From the NCBI GenBank assembly GCA_002118135.1, contig BDIU01000198.1, forward strand, positions 2,003 to 52,630: a stretch of DNA of 50,628 nt. The letters are read 5' to 3'. The position numbers were made by a program, and so were the translations under genes. This DNA comes from Trebouxia sp. TZW2008. Lineage: Eukaryota > Chlorophyta > Trebouxiophyceae > Trebouxiales > Trebouxiaceae. The notes under the pieces are model-generated. The model made no database searches. It was given only the letters and a program-made list of their open reading frames with translations, and was not told the origin of the DNA. Numbering within the stretch: the first letter of the stretch is position 1; each line of letters begins with the position of its first letter. This document shows positions 21,161 through 33,305 of the stretch, one piece after another.

Positions 21161-24100
21161 CATTCTTGCCTCCTCCTCTTGTGGTCTGACCTGGCATGCT
21201 CATAGCTCAAGCATATGCTTTAGACAACAAGCGAGTTGACTGCAGGCCATAATGCCTTCACACATGAGCTTTGACATACCTCACATGATCCTCTAGGCTG
21301 GTGTCTTGAGTCTGTACATGTGCTGTATGGCAACCAAATGTGGTCTGTGATTGCTAAGGTTCATTGGTGTTGACCAACAGCAGCCCTAGGTCACATGCCA
21401 AGCAGTCATTGCCAGGCAAAGCTTCTCAGTTGGGCAAACAAGAATGATCATCAAGCCAGTGCACGATTATATTTGCTGCTGAAGACTCTGCAGAAGCTGC
21501 TGATGAAGCATGGCAACTTCAACCAGCTGGTGGTGACAATGAAGCTTGTGACAGTAAGGTCAGTGCAAGTCTTGCAATACAGCATGAGGCCTGCCAGGCT
21601 GAGCCTGTGCGTTGAGTCTGTTGATTGCTGATTGGTGATGCTTTCAAGATCAATGCAGTCTCAAAGCAACTTTATGAGTCAATGGAGCATCTCGCAGGGG
21701 TGATTCAGGCTGTCTCAGGAACTGGAGCCAGCATTTGCATGCACGTGGCATGAGCGCATACTTGCTTCAGCTTTGTTGCAAACTTGCTATTTGAGACGCT
21801 TTGTTTTGCATCAAAAGTCTAAGTACCAGTTGATTGGCAAGCCCTGCACCACTAGAGCTTACAGGCTTGCAGCTTGTACCTAGTAGTTGCACAAACCCTG
21901 CAGCAAGCTGGCTAGTATGGTAGGCTACATGTGACCCAGTCATGTTCCGCAAGTTACTATCAATTTGTCAGAGCCGTACTTTGATGTGTGTCTTCTATTG
22001 GCTGTTTACATATTGAGAGTTTTGAGGACACAAGGCATGGACCATCATTGCCCCAACATTTGAACATGATGGATTGTGGCAGTGTTGCTCGCATAGCCAA
22101 GGAGCTGATTGATGCAACATGAAATGCAATGTCTGCATGCTCAATACTTCCAGCTGCGTCAATTGTGTCAAGACTCTGTACAAGGCTCAATCTGCGCAAG
22201 GCAGCCCAACACCTTTGCAAGACCCCGCTTGTGAAGAAGAGTCAGCAAGATTAGAACAGTTGAGGGTGAGATAATGTGATCCAAAATCGCCATGTTGGCA
22301 AGTTGATCTGAAGTTGTTAGGTTGTTGCTTCTAGACGTAGACAGTGCAGACGTTGTGCTTGGCCTGACTCACAAACGACACAAAGCATGTCATGCAGATG
22401 TCTGATCCAGTCATTCAACGCAACCATCATGATGCCCTGCATGTCAGCAATGCTTGTTCAAAGCTGCAAGCACCACAAACTTGGTGACTGCATGCACCAC
22501 TGAGACACCACAAGCTGCTGATCATGTGAACATCGGATGTTCACAAGTGCTCATTGCTGAACCCACTGCTGTGCTTCCTTGTGAGTTCATTAGTCAGAAT
22601 GCTCACTGCAGTCTGGCAGCTGGAGGCCCTTACCTGTATGCATACATAAAATCTGACAAGGTTAAGACAATCTGGCTTGTTGGGAGCCACAAGAAGCAGT
22701 AAGAAGTACCATCACAGCAGAGAAGTTGCCTAGGGAAGATGCTCACGCAGGGCCACCACATGCACGTGACAGCAAAGTAGCCATGCAGGGGTGTCAATAT
22801 CATCTGCTGTACAAGCAGCCAGCAGCAGCAGCAGCAGCTCATGCTTGTGCTGTGTTTGATGCAGCTGGCTTTTGTCTTGCTATCAATGGGATCAAGGATC
22901 AATACAAGCAGCCAGAATAGCGAATGACATGCAGCGCAATCTTTCATGGCATCATGGGGTTTGCAGTACTTGTGCATTCAAGCCATACAAGCAGAGCAGT
23001 TGCTTGACCACAGTTCATGATGCTAGCAGGCTACTCTTCAGCCTGGCATGCTGTCAATTCAGCCAAGCATGCTGTGAATGCTATCTACTGAGCCTGGCAT
23101 GTCAAATTGTTACACGACAACACCAGAGACTTCGTCACTCTTGAGCGCATGCAAACATTGACACTTACCAGCACCTATGTTGCTTCTATATCTTCAGCGC
23201 TACTCTGCAAGACTTACAAGCTGTTGCTGGACATGTCATCAACAGCCTGCATTGCACAGCCATTTGCAGCTGGCACCGATGTGACCACCAATCGCATTAA
23301 TGCACAGCAGCAGAAAATTAAATGATGAAGTGTTGAAATCCAGCAGCGCAGTTTGCAGCAGGTTTTGATGCTGCTGACCAATTGCTGCATTGTGTCCATG
23401 TTAACAGGAGCCATCTGGAAGCAGTGACTACTTGCTTGTGTGCACAGCCAAGCAAAGCAATGTTTTGTGCCTGTTCACACCTTGTGCAGCAAATCTCTGA
23501 AGTCAAAACTCCTGTGCAACGCAACTTATTGAGAGTCACTACACTGAATGACATGTCATTGAGTGTCTTACCTATATCATTGCCACTTGATGCGCTCAAG
23601 CGGCGCCAACCAAATGCAGTATGTACTTCATGCCAAGCTGACGTTTTAGGGCTTTCACATGCTTCAAGACACTCAAGCAAACAAGCCATGCGCCATACAG
23701 GGACACCATGACCAGATGATCACTGATTGCTTGCGCACTCGATTTATAGTTACTAAAGTCAGTTCATTGACCCACAAGCACAGACGCATGCTCATATCAA
23801 AGTTGACTTAGACATGTTGATTGATAGGTGTGTTACCACTGAAGGTCCATTTTCACAACATGCATGACTTGTATGGCACATGGGAGCAAGTTCATTGACT
23901 GTCTTGTTCTTGCAAACAAAATACAGCCATGCATGTAGACAAAGCATTTCATATGCTGAGGTAGCCCCGCCAGCATTATTGATAATAGCAGCATGTTAGC
24001 AGCAGTGGCTTTCAGTTGCCAAGTTGATGCAGGACAAAGTTGTCCGGTGCCTGACAGAGGGTTGAGCATCGCTCCTATGAACACAGGACAAGTGAGTGTG

Positions 24101-25121
24101 CAATATCTTATGCATCTTTGCACAAGACAAGCATGTTGATCAATGTTGCCTGCTTTCAAACGGATGCGCTGACCTCGATTTGTAGCGTTGCACTTGCTAC
24201 TTGAACATTGCCCATGGACACAGTGGTTTGCAGTTTGACTACAAAACAGTGCTGATATCCGAGTATGCCCTTCATCCCCTTCATGCATTGCACAGCACTT
24301 ATGTTGAGCAGGCTTGAAGCAGAGCAATAGTGCTTGACTCTCCTGAGCTGCCTCCTGTCCCTGCAGCTCAGTGCGTGCTGGCTTGCAAGAAGCTGCAGAA
24401 GTTACTGTTATTTGCTTTGCAGACAATGCCCTGCAGCTGCACTTCATTGCTCTGCATCTCATCCATAGTTTTGACGACAATTGTCTCAAGGAACATCAAC
24501 GCCATGCTGCTGCAGATCAATGTTCACAAAGCAAGCCTTATGGAACATCAAGTTGCCTGTGCAAGCAGCTGTATGAAAGAAGTCATGGCCTGAAATGTTC
24601 GCTCATCATGCTGACAGGCCCAATTTCAAAGATTTGAGTGTTGGTGAGCAGTCCACAAATGTGGTCAAAGGCAGCTGACTAGTCAAGCAGTAACGCTTGC
24701 TGTTGGCCTGGGAGCGGTGTTGCTTGCAACAGTGGAAGGCATCAAAGCGTTAAAAGGGAAAATCACAATAGAACGCTGCAGAGCTTATTGCGACCTTAAG
24801 CTGCGAGCCCGCTTTTTGGACAGGCACGCGTCCAGTTCTCGTATACCAGTTCTGAAAAGCACGATGTTGGTACAACGCTCTGGCATACCCTCGAGCCACC
24901 ATTTTAGCACGCTTGGCTGCACTTGACCAACCTGGTGATCTCATCAGAATTCTTCGAAGCACTAACATCAGCTGTCGTCCTGTGCAGACTGGACTAATCG
25001 CAGTGAGCGAGCTAAGAGGCAATTTACACTTGATTTCTAGTGCGCATTATGAGTGCTAAGAAGATTAACGTGAGATTGCTGGGCGTTCTTAGTTCGTTAC
25101 AGCATTGGCTCTACTGTGGTT

Positions 25122-25405
25122 GCCCGCCCGGGTGCCGCACTCGGAAAGCAGGGTACCCCACGCGGAATCCCGGGTATCCAGCCGTGACCCCGACCCAAAG
25201 AATCGGGTAGCCCAACCGGAGACTCGGGTCGCCCCACCCTTCAAACCGGGTAGCCCCCCTCTAAAACCAGGTAACCCCACCCAAAAGCCGGGTAGCCAAA
25301 CCCCCCAAAATCGGGAAACCCCTCCTTGAAATCAGGGTAGCCCACCCGACAATCAGGCTAGCCCCACCAAAGAGCCTGGGTACCCCACTCGGGAATCCAG
25401 GTCGC
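25122..25405 (+). repeat. GC-rich minisatellite, unit about 20-25 bases
   Basis: At least ten imperfect copies of a unit close to AAACCGGGTAGCCCCACCC, separated by variable A-rich linkers. Scattered outlier units continue to about 25515. The plus frame 25105-25329 stays open and reads as a Pro-rich repeat with KPGSPP and KPGNP, but this probably follows from the repeat and not from selection. Confidence 0.85.
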
Positions 25406-26711
25406 TTCTTTGCGCTTTGGTAATGTTGTCGCGTTCACGCTAGCTCGGGAACAGGGGTCAAGCAATCAGAAATCAGGGTGGTGCACCCGGAAACCAGGGT
25501 ACCAGCCCCGGAAGCTGTCAACAACTTAGAGATGCGTCTATGCCAAGCGCTCGTTGTGGTGGCTGCCAGGGTCCGTTTACAAAATTGGCGTGCACGGGCT
25601 GCTTGCCGGCGAGACTAATTTATCAGATCAATGAGCCGAAACAAGGCGAAAACAAAAGTCAAAAAACCGCCACATAACAACTCTTCCTTGCAGCAGACAG
25701 CTTGCCGAGACAGGCGAAGTTTCCAGCCGCCTGTCTAACAGGCAGGATACATATGCAGCTATGCAACTGTAAACATAGCACCCTTTGTGTTTCTGGCTTT
25801 CCGCTGCGCAAAGGTTGACACTGGTCAGAAGCATTTGTTGATGTTGACACAGGCAAGCTGTTTATTGAGTATCTTGGACCTGACCATGGTTTGCAGGATG
25901 CACGCCCCCCAGGTAGATAATCAGCTTTTGCCAGAGCCAGCGCGCCGCGCACTCATGCAGGACAGTGTCAACAGCAGAGATATCTTGCAAGAAGGGCTGC
26001 GTCTGCCGTAAGGAAAAAGTCCTGTCTAAAAGTGTCTGCTTGCACCTCCTACACGTCGTCAATACTTAAGAGAGCAACATGACAACCTTATGTGCCCCAA
26101 ATGAATAGACCCTCGCACAAGCTCACAACATCCAGAATGGAACCCAATTGGCTTGCAAGATGAAGATCACAAGCACATGCTGTTGTTTCTCATTGCCTAG
26201 GACAAGGGACGCTTGGCAGGTTGTTGGCTTGATGTCTGATCTGAAAAGGAACGAGCAGTTGCTCTGCTTGGTCTCTTGTATTTGCACTCAATATTGCACA
26301 CTGCTGTCAGAAACCGAGAGGGTAAAGGCATGAGGATGTCTAGCGCCCACATCACTTAACACTTTGCAATGCTTCAGTCTAATCAAGAAGTAATGTTGAA
26401 CATGCTGATCCCACGCATCAGCTTCTGTTGCAAGTACCTTCATGCTTGGTGAGATCATTGTCACTGAAATGTACATGCGGCACTAGGTGAATTGCGTCTT
26501 AGGTGAATCGCGTCTTTGGCAATTTAGATGTTGCTTAGGTGCTGACTTCCACTACTCTTTCAACAATGTCTACTTTGTCAATGATCATGAGTTCAGCTGC
26601 AAAGTGGTGTTAGCCTGCAAAGTACAGCTCACAAGCTTTCATGCACAGGCTTGCTGGGCTACTTTGAATAAAACAGATCATGAAATGTTCTTAGTTCTGT
26701 GCTAGAAGGGT

Positions 26712-26727
26712 CTAGAAGCGCTTCTAG
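26712..26727. repeat. 16-base perfect palindrome
   Basis: The plus strand reads CTAGAAGCGCTTCTAG, its own reverse complement, followed closely by a T-run (TTTTTTT). No gene end adjoins it. Confidence 0.8.
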
Positions 26728-28089
26728 CAATTTTTTTATATGATGTATCATGATGTTGTATAAGAACTTGACGGCAAAGGCTCATGTTGTACGCTATTCA
26801 ACACCAGATATCAACACTTGCTAATGCCAGAGCCAGCTCATCCCCTTAAGTGCACAGCACTCGAGGGCTGTGTCTCTAGAGCCAAGCTCTGATCAGATCA
26901 GGGCTTTGCAATTGGTTAACTTGGTTGCGTTGCAACCAACTGCTGCGCAAAAAGTTGTCAGCAGCTCAACGAGTGTCCAGGACAGCCAACCTTCTGCTTG
27001 TTGACATGCATGCTCAGGCTGCCGACTTGCCCTGCACCTGTTGGTATGTGATCACTCATGAGTCGTCACAGTTTTGATCGTCGTGCATGATAGTCGGCAT
27101 ACGCCACCTCAAATGTCCCCATGAGAAAATCACATCCAGGGACTGACATCAGCACAACAGTTCAATCACAGCATTGACAGACATATTTGGAGACAGCTTT
27201 CACAGCAAGCGTATAGAAAAAAATAAAACCGATTGTGCAGCCAGAGCACAGCCTAGGTCCACAGCAGCTTTGCTGAGATGAGATTGCTGTGATTTCCAAG
27301 ACACATGTTTTCAAAGTCTGCGTTCCTGCTTGTTTTCATGATACATCAGTGCGAGCATTTACAGGCTCAGAGCAATGTCATAGCACACATGACAGATGCT
27401 GAGCTCAAGTTATCACATTGCTCCTGCATTTTGAGGCATGTTGGGTCAAACAGCAGTGCCAAACAGCAGACATCATGTAGTGGTTTGCAATCATCTGTCT
27501 GAAGCAAGCAACCAATAGGGCATGCACACAAAACTTCTTTGACTTGCCTTCAGAGCCGGCATGCATTCACAAGCATTGCAGCTTCTACAATGATGCATTA
27601 GTGTGTTTTGTGTGCAGGATGACATGTCTTGTACAAGCAAACAAACGAATTCCTGTGGAGCATGCAAATGTAGCAACATGCAGTTGTAGTCATCCTGTAC
27701 AAGGGACACAGCTTGTGACAGCACTTCCAGAGGCTACAAGTGTCCACGCTGCATGAAGGCTCAATCACTTAATAAGTTGGCATCTGCAAATCAGCATTGC
27801 TGTGGTCAAGACTTCTAAAGGAGTCTGAACACACAATAAAGCACACCACATGTGAGCATGTGCCCATGTCATCAACAACAACAATGATGATTGAAGCTGT
27901 ATTCCGGAATCCAGATGGCATTTGTCATTGCATCACAAACATCCAAATGACTTGTGCTAACAGCATCACATTGTGCAAGCATTTGCAGCTTTACACAACT
28001 TGAATGTTTGTGCATCATCAAGTAGGAATACAGTGCTGTACATCATAAGATTCAGGCCAAATATAGCCTATAGACAACCGGGATAAATG

Positions 28090-28106
28090 GGGTTAGGGTT
28101 TAGGGT
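28090..28106 (+). repeat. Interstitial telomere-like motif
   Basis: The plus strand reads GGGGTTAGGGTTTAGGG, about two units of the TTTAGGG type, in the opposite orientation to the motif at 20580. It is isolated and surrounded by non-coding sequence. Confidence 0.7.
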
Positions 28107-28627
28107 GTAGTATTTACAACATCAAGGCCAACTAGATAGAGCACTTGCAGGTTGCTGCTGCATGCAAGGCTTCAGATCACAAGTGCTTGTGCACAAAAGA
28201 GTGCTGTGGCATGGTGAGCTGGGTGGCAAAGGCAGTATGCCTTATAAAATGATTTGTTGGACTTATGACTTTCCGTAGCGTTTTTGGAGGCAGCAGGGAC
28301 AGGCTTTTCATGACCCTGGTGACCTTGAAAGGCTGCCAAACCTTGTCAGAACTTGTGAAAATGCATGCACAACATGGTGTGCAAAAGCAGGAGCATGCAA
28401 AGCTTGTTAGCATGGTGCACGTGCCGCATATGCCACCTCAAAAAGCATCATTTCAGCTGTCAGGCTTTGATTTTGGACAGAAAGGGCTCAAAGCAAGCAG
28501 GCAATGGCTCCAATCAATCCTGGTGGGACACCACAGACACTGTGCATGGGTTTGCCTGCATGGCACCTGACATACCTGGGTTGAATGGCCCAGATCTTGG
28601 CATGGGTGCAGGCTGAGCTAAGGTCTG

Positions 28628-28969
28628 ATGCCACAAGCTGTCATGTACGGAAAATCACACTGCAACGGGACACGGCATGCAAACCATAGAGGAAAACCCA
28701 AAAGCAAATTAGAAGAACCCTACATTAAACAATCCAATTTATATAGGGCCCAAACCAACCGACAGCGAAATGCCGCAGCACAACCCGACACCTGGGAACT
28801 GACTGCTTCTGATACAGATGAGCTGTTGCTTGATGCGACGAAAACATCAAGCGCACAAATCCCATACATCACTCAACGTCAACTGGATTCAAAGGGCAGA
28901 GAATTGCACAACAACCAAGATAATGAGCCCGCAACGATAGAGGTAATGCGTTTAGAGCTTCAAACCTAA
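28628..28969 (+). CDS. Unrecognised 113-aa ORF of distinct composition
   Basis: An uninterrupted 113-codon frame from ATG to TAA, rich in Asn, Gln, Thr and Lys. Motifs include NRQRNAAAQPDTWELTASDT and DELLLDATKTSSAQIPYIT. The A-rich plus strand of 28660-29040 contrasts with the TGCA-rich sequence on both sides. This suggests an inserted or differently selected segment. It could be the start of a mobile-element protein or an exon. I recognise no family and see no partner exon. Confidence 0.3.
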   Translation: MPQAVMYGKSHCNGTRHANHRGKPKSKLEEPYIKQSNLYRAQTNRQRNAAAQPDTWELTASDTDELLLDATKTSSAQIPYITQRQLDSKGRELHNNQDNEPATIEVMRLELQT

Positions 28970-29792
28970 ACCCAATTACGTAATATGTATACACTCAGGT
29001 CCCAAAGGGGGAAAAGACACTACCATTACCAAAAATCCTGGGCTGAAGCGGGAATGCAATACTTGGATGGTGGCCTCACACATAGAGTATACTACAGACA
29101 GCCTGTATTTGGAAAGACCAAATGCTGATGTCATGCTGCATCTGCAGCCATGATGGCATATGTGTTTCTTACAGTGTCAGCTGCTAGTGCTGACGCTTCT
29201 TACGATGACAACCAATGAATTCAATTGATAACTGTCACAAAGCAAACATGTTTCAGATATGCTGGTGGCATACTGCAGGTACTGTCACGCAGCTTTGCTG
29301 CAACAGCAAAGTACGGTTGCAGCTGTGAAGGCAGATCTGTTAACAACGTTTGAGTCTGTTTGTGTCAGTATTACAGCTGACATTCAACCAATCCAGCAGG
29401 ATGAGCCAAGCTCAACATGCATTGCTTGAACTAAGCTCATCCCAGCAAGCAACCTTTTACACTTCTGGACGTCTGCACAGGTGCAACAGGTACTTCATGA
29501 AAAGTAGCCACAGCATGGTTCAATGGCCATCTGGGCGCTTCAACTCTGGTACTTGTGCGTCTTGATCAGAGATGTAGATAGCATTGCAGCCAAAAGTACT
29601 TGCCAATTGTTGCATGTGCAAGCTTAGCACGACGATACAAACAGCAGCATTGCTCACCGGATAACAGGATTGTGGCCACTACTTTTGGCCCTCCCTGAGT
29701 GTAGTGAGCAGAGACAAGCACTCTCATTCTAAACTGATAGTTGGGCAATACGCAAAACAGCAAAATCAAGGCGTAGCATCGAAAATGCCAGG
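28970..29792. other. Intergenic region, nothing recognised
   Basis: No coding, RNA or repeat feature could be supported in this stretch. Confidence 0.4.
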
Positions 29793-30242
29793 CTACAGAA
29801 GAGCCGAGACATCGATGGGCAACCTCACTAGCTGTGGGTGTGCAACCACTCGAGTGGTGTCAGCTTGAACAGTAAACACAAGTGCCAAGCGTAAAATACA
29901 TGTACAGTAAATGTACAAGCACTTTTTGTGCCAAGCCAGTCTATTTTGATGGGCCCGTGGGTAAGCAAAAATGCTGGCGAATCTTGGATAGGTTGCCGCA
30001 GCAGGCTTGCTCACTGCATCTGCCAGCAGCATACGGGCCCTGTTCAATATGATTGGAGCAGAGCCATCTTGGCCAAACATGTTGAACTTGAAGTCTGTGG
30101 CAAGTACGGAACTCATCCTGTAGTCCTCTGCAAGCCCCTCACCATGGAATGCAAGATCTTCATCTGGCCAAACACCTTTGGCCTTATTTACAGTCTGTCT
30201 CAACACCCCATGCATGGCTGTAGGCTTCTTCAACAGGTCAAG
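29793..30242 (-). pseudogene. Truncated third copy of the root-cap/LEA-like gene (last exon only)
   Basis: On the minus strand an acceptor (TGATTTCTGCAG) precedes 30242. From there the frame reads LDLLKKPTAMHGVLRQTVNK, then FHGEGLAEDY and RARMLLADAV, matching the terminal exon of the copies at 11.0 and 18.6 kb. The Cys-rich, signal-peptide and FDG..FDF exons are not found within the next 1 kb upstream. The core motif has Arg in place of Gly (HGVLRQT instead of HGVLGQT). The stop seen in the other copies is lost, so the frame runs about 50 codons further to 29793. It is probably a 5'-truncated duplicate. Confidence 0.75.
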
Positions 30243-30418
30243 CTGCAGAAATCACATGTACAGGGTCATGGAACGCTGATGCGTTTTCACTCGGAATCCG
30301 CCTACTCACCACTACCGACTAAGACCAGCAATCAGCTGTTATGCAAGAGCATTGACAGCTCACCCCAAGCAATGCTAACGCATCTTGCTAAGCGCCATGC
30401 CATTGCAGTGTGACTGCC

Positions 30419-30475
30419 TGTTCCCATCTAGTATTCCATCAGATACCTGTTCACATCTAGTATTCCATTGGATAG
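30419..30475. repeat. Tandem duplication, about 29 bases, two copies
   Basis: Two adjacent copies share GTTC-C/A-CATCTAGTATTCCAT and a GATA tail, differing at a few positions. Confidence 0.85.
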
Positions 30476-32334
30476 ACACCAAGTGGTGAGACAAAGTAAT
30501 CACTTCAGCAGTGCTGTCTGTTGTGAAGCGGGCCGATGCTTTTCCGATGCCAATCACAGTGGCATTGTTGATTTGCTTGGAACGTGCATGCCTCAGCTTC
30601 TGAGGAACTCAAGCTGACTGTCTCCTGGGCAGTGCACTTGCATCAATAACATCCTAGGACATCGTTCTCATATACCTGGACTTGGATCACAATCAAGAAT
30701 GTGGCAAGTAGTGTCTTGGGCACACCAATACGGAATCATACTGTCCAAACTGCATGTCCTTTGCATATCGTTTTGCAGCGCTCTTGATGACATTCAACCA
30801 ACTCTGCTCATCCCACCTGCAATTAGTCAGGTATGACATGGGCTCATGCGAAGCATCTACTGTTTCATGCTTTGCAGTCTGATACGTGTTCATCTCTGGG
30901 TGATGTAGTGCATCTCAATATCACTTAGCTGCAGTCAAGAAAACCTCTGATACTCCGCTGCTTATGCTAAGACATGGCAGGTCTTTCATGCTATTAAAGC
31001 TCACTCCAATTGTCACCGCTTGCAGCACCTGCTGTGTCATGGTTGCTTGCGCCTAGTGCACCAGGACCTGGTATTGCACATTGTGGCTCGATGACAGCAA
31101 GGACAAGATTGAAAAGCATTTGCAGCGTGCACTGCGCTTTGTAAATGACATAGATGCCAGCATGCAGCGCAACAAAGAGCTGTGTGTTACAACTTATATC
31201 CATAGCGAGAGTCTGTTGAAGCCAGGATTGCAAAATAAGATGATGCTGGCTGGGCTGGTCCCTCGCCTCTGCTGCTGCTGTATGTGCATGCTTGTACATG
31301 CATGCTTGGAGGGCAGCAGCACACACTTAAGCAACTGCCAAGCAATCAGCAATCAGCTATCTGAGTGAGTGCTGCTGTGAGCCACGTGATACCGCTCAGA
31401 CCATCACAAATGACACCCTCCTCATGAAGTGCATGCTGTGACACTCTGCAACATCTGACCCTTGGCAGCTGCTCAAGTGCTTTGATAGCTGGCCATGGCA
31501 TCTCACTGTTGTTGCAAGCCGTGGCATGCAACTGCTTCATCTGCTGTTCTTGAAGATGATGGAGGCAGAAGGCCTTCTGCCTAGGCAGCTTGCATGGTGC
31601 TGTAGGGTTGTGATGCATGCACCAGTGCATACATGCCGCTTTAATGACATCTCTCCAATCTCATGCAATTCAGCTGAAAAACATGCAGCATCATGACGGC
31701 TGAACAGAGCAGGCCATATTTCATCTGACACTGCAGATTGTCAACTGATTTGTAGACTTGAGAGCAATTCTGCTTTGCAATGTGAAAACAGGATCAAGCT
31801 CAAACTAGATGTTTACACAAGTCAGTGGAGACAAGCTGCCAAAACCCGCTTTGCATGCTTTCATATGATGCCTAGCGTTGCCAGCACTGATGCATTGTAC
31901 ATGTGCATACAATCATGCATAACCAGATCATTGACCCTGCTGCCAAATGTAGCCCTTTTTTTGCCTTGATCTGTCAACATCATGATGCTAGCATGCAGCT
32001 GCCATATGCATGCCATTGGCCAAAGACATGACTGCTGCTGAAGACAGAGTCACAACAACATGACCTGTCCAGAAGGTCTGCTTCAGATCAGATACTCGAC
32101 TGTTACATGGCAAACACTAGTGGAACATCAACAGTGATTAGTCATTGGACGCCTCTCCCTGAGAGCACCTGCAGGAGGGGTTCCATGTGCAACGCAAAAA
32201 CTAAATCCGCAAAAACGCTCCGAAACCTGTCAAAACAAATGCTCCGGCTTTCACGCGAGCGACCCTAGTTCGAATCCTACTTTTCAATAACCCAGCTTTT
32301 ATCTCCTTTTATCTTTCCCTTCCTGCCTCTCCTT

Positions 32335-32455
32335 ACCTTCCTGACCTGCATGCCCTTCCTGACATGCATTGCCTGCCTGCCCTTCCTGACCTTCATTACC
32401 TGCCTGCCTTTCCTGGCTTTGATCACCTGCCTGCCTTTCCTGACTTTCATTACCT
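32335..32455. repeat. 27-base minisatellite (CCTTCCTGACC... type)
   Basis: About four to five imperfect copies of a 27-base unit containing CCTTCCTGACCTTCATTACC and then TGCCTGC. Because 27 is a multiple of three, the minus frame 32564-32277 (95 codons) stays open and encodes a basic nine-residue repeat of the form KVRKGRQVM. No homology supports a real protein. Confidence 0.9.
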
Positions 32456-32763
32456 TCTCAACTACAACAGCTTTTCTTAGACTTGCATCAAATGTGGGAG
32501 GGGCATCCCATACTAGTTGCAGCAGCAAGCTACATGGTTCCAGACAGAAAGCTTGTGGGTACATTGATAATGCTCAATGATCAGATCATCCTGTGCTAAG
32601 TCAGCGAGGCGGCCAGATCTGTCTAGACTGCCTGAAACTTGTGCATTGCTGTTTGTCTGGCCGATCGACGCGTCCACGCTCCTTATCCAAGTTGCTCTCA
32701 TGCAGGAAGTGAGTTGATAAACGCTTCCCCCTTCATCAGCGCCTGCCAAAACGTTTGACTAAG

Positions 32764-32811
32764 CTGGCCGTCAAAGTGCGGCTAAAACTGGCCGTCAAAG
32801 TGCGGCTAAAA
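32764..32811. repeat. Exact 24-base tandem duplication
   Basis: A unit beginning CTGGCCGTCAAAGTGCGGCT and ending AAAA occurs twice with no mismatch and no spacer. It lies about 500 bases upstream of the first exon located for gene A. Confidence 0.95.
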
Positions 32812-33305
32812 CCTGTACTGGAATATTCACGTGGTCAAATATGATTGATGCTTTAGGGGTATCACGTGCGAAGTCGCTGAAAAGCTTGCAGTTAACCCGG
32901 CAGCACCTCGGCGAGTTAGCTAGCTGCATTGATCAACTACGTCAACGTTGGCAGGTAGCACTAAAGCTCATCGAAGACTCGTATCAGGCTCTTGCACAGA
33001 GTTGTGGCAGGTGCATCGCGCGACGCTTGCAGAGGCGCTTTGCAGAAAAGCAAGCCATTCACTGCACTGTACTGAAGAATGTGAAGGCTTGCCTTTTAGT
33101 TTAGCAATTAGACGGACGTCTCAGCATAAATGGTTTTAATGCGACAGCACACTAGTCTTAGCGCTCAGAGACCCTGCAGGCGTCGTCCGTTATCGCTACC
33201 TGTGTAGCAGTTGTAACGTCCCTTTCTCTCTACACGCTTCCCTAGCAGCATCAGAGTGGTGCAGCAGCAGAGCCCTGGAAGCAAACAGCTCGTGTCGAGA
33301 CTTAG

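Larger units (their letters stand above)
20353..28627. other. Long gene-poor region
   Basis: About 8.3 kb in which I find no complete gene. Features within it are an interstitial telomere-like motif at 20580-20595, a YrdC/Sua5-like exon at 21029-21160, a GC-rich minisatellite at 25122-25405, a 16-base palindrome at 26712-26727 and a second telomere-like motif at 28090-28106. Many short frames are open on both strands, but codon use and motif content look random. The sequence is rich in TGCA and GCATGC words, as are the introns of the real genes. Confidence 0.45.
30243..33305. other. Gene-poor region with small repeats, upstream of gene A
   Basis: No complete gene supported. It contains a tandem duplication at 30419-30475, a plus frame at 31081-31260 with WLDDSKDKIEKHLQRALRF that looks protein-like, a 27-base minisatellite at 32335-32455 and a 24-base tandem duplication at 32764-32811. 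A plus frame starting at 32841 (MIDALGVSRAKSLKS) reaches a possible donor after TGGCAG at 32955 and could be a first exon of gene A. Confidence 0.4.

Noticed and set aside
25105..25329. Proline-rich ORF
   Set aside because: It is the translation of the minisatellite; no independent evidence of coding.
32255..32285. tRNA-like AGTTCGAATCC box
   Set aside because: No A-box or acceptor stem within 90 bases upstream; at most a SINE or tRNA remnant.
32841..33104. 87-codon ORF as a stand-alone gene
   Set aside because: A donor after TGGCAG makes a first-exon role for gene A possible, but no equivalent is seen upstream of gene B, so it was not annotated as a gene.
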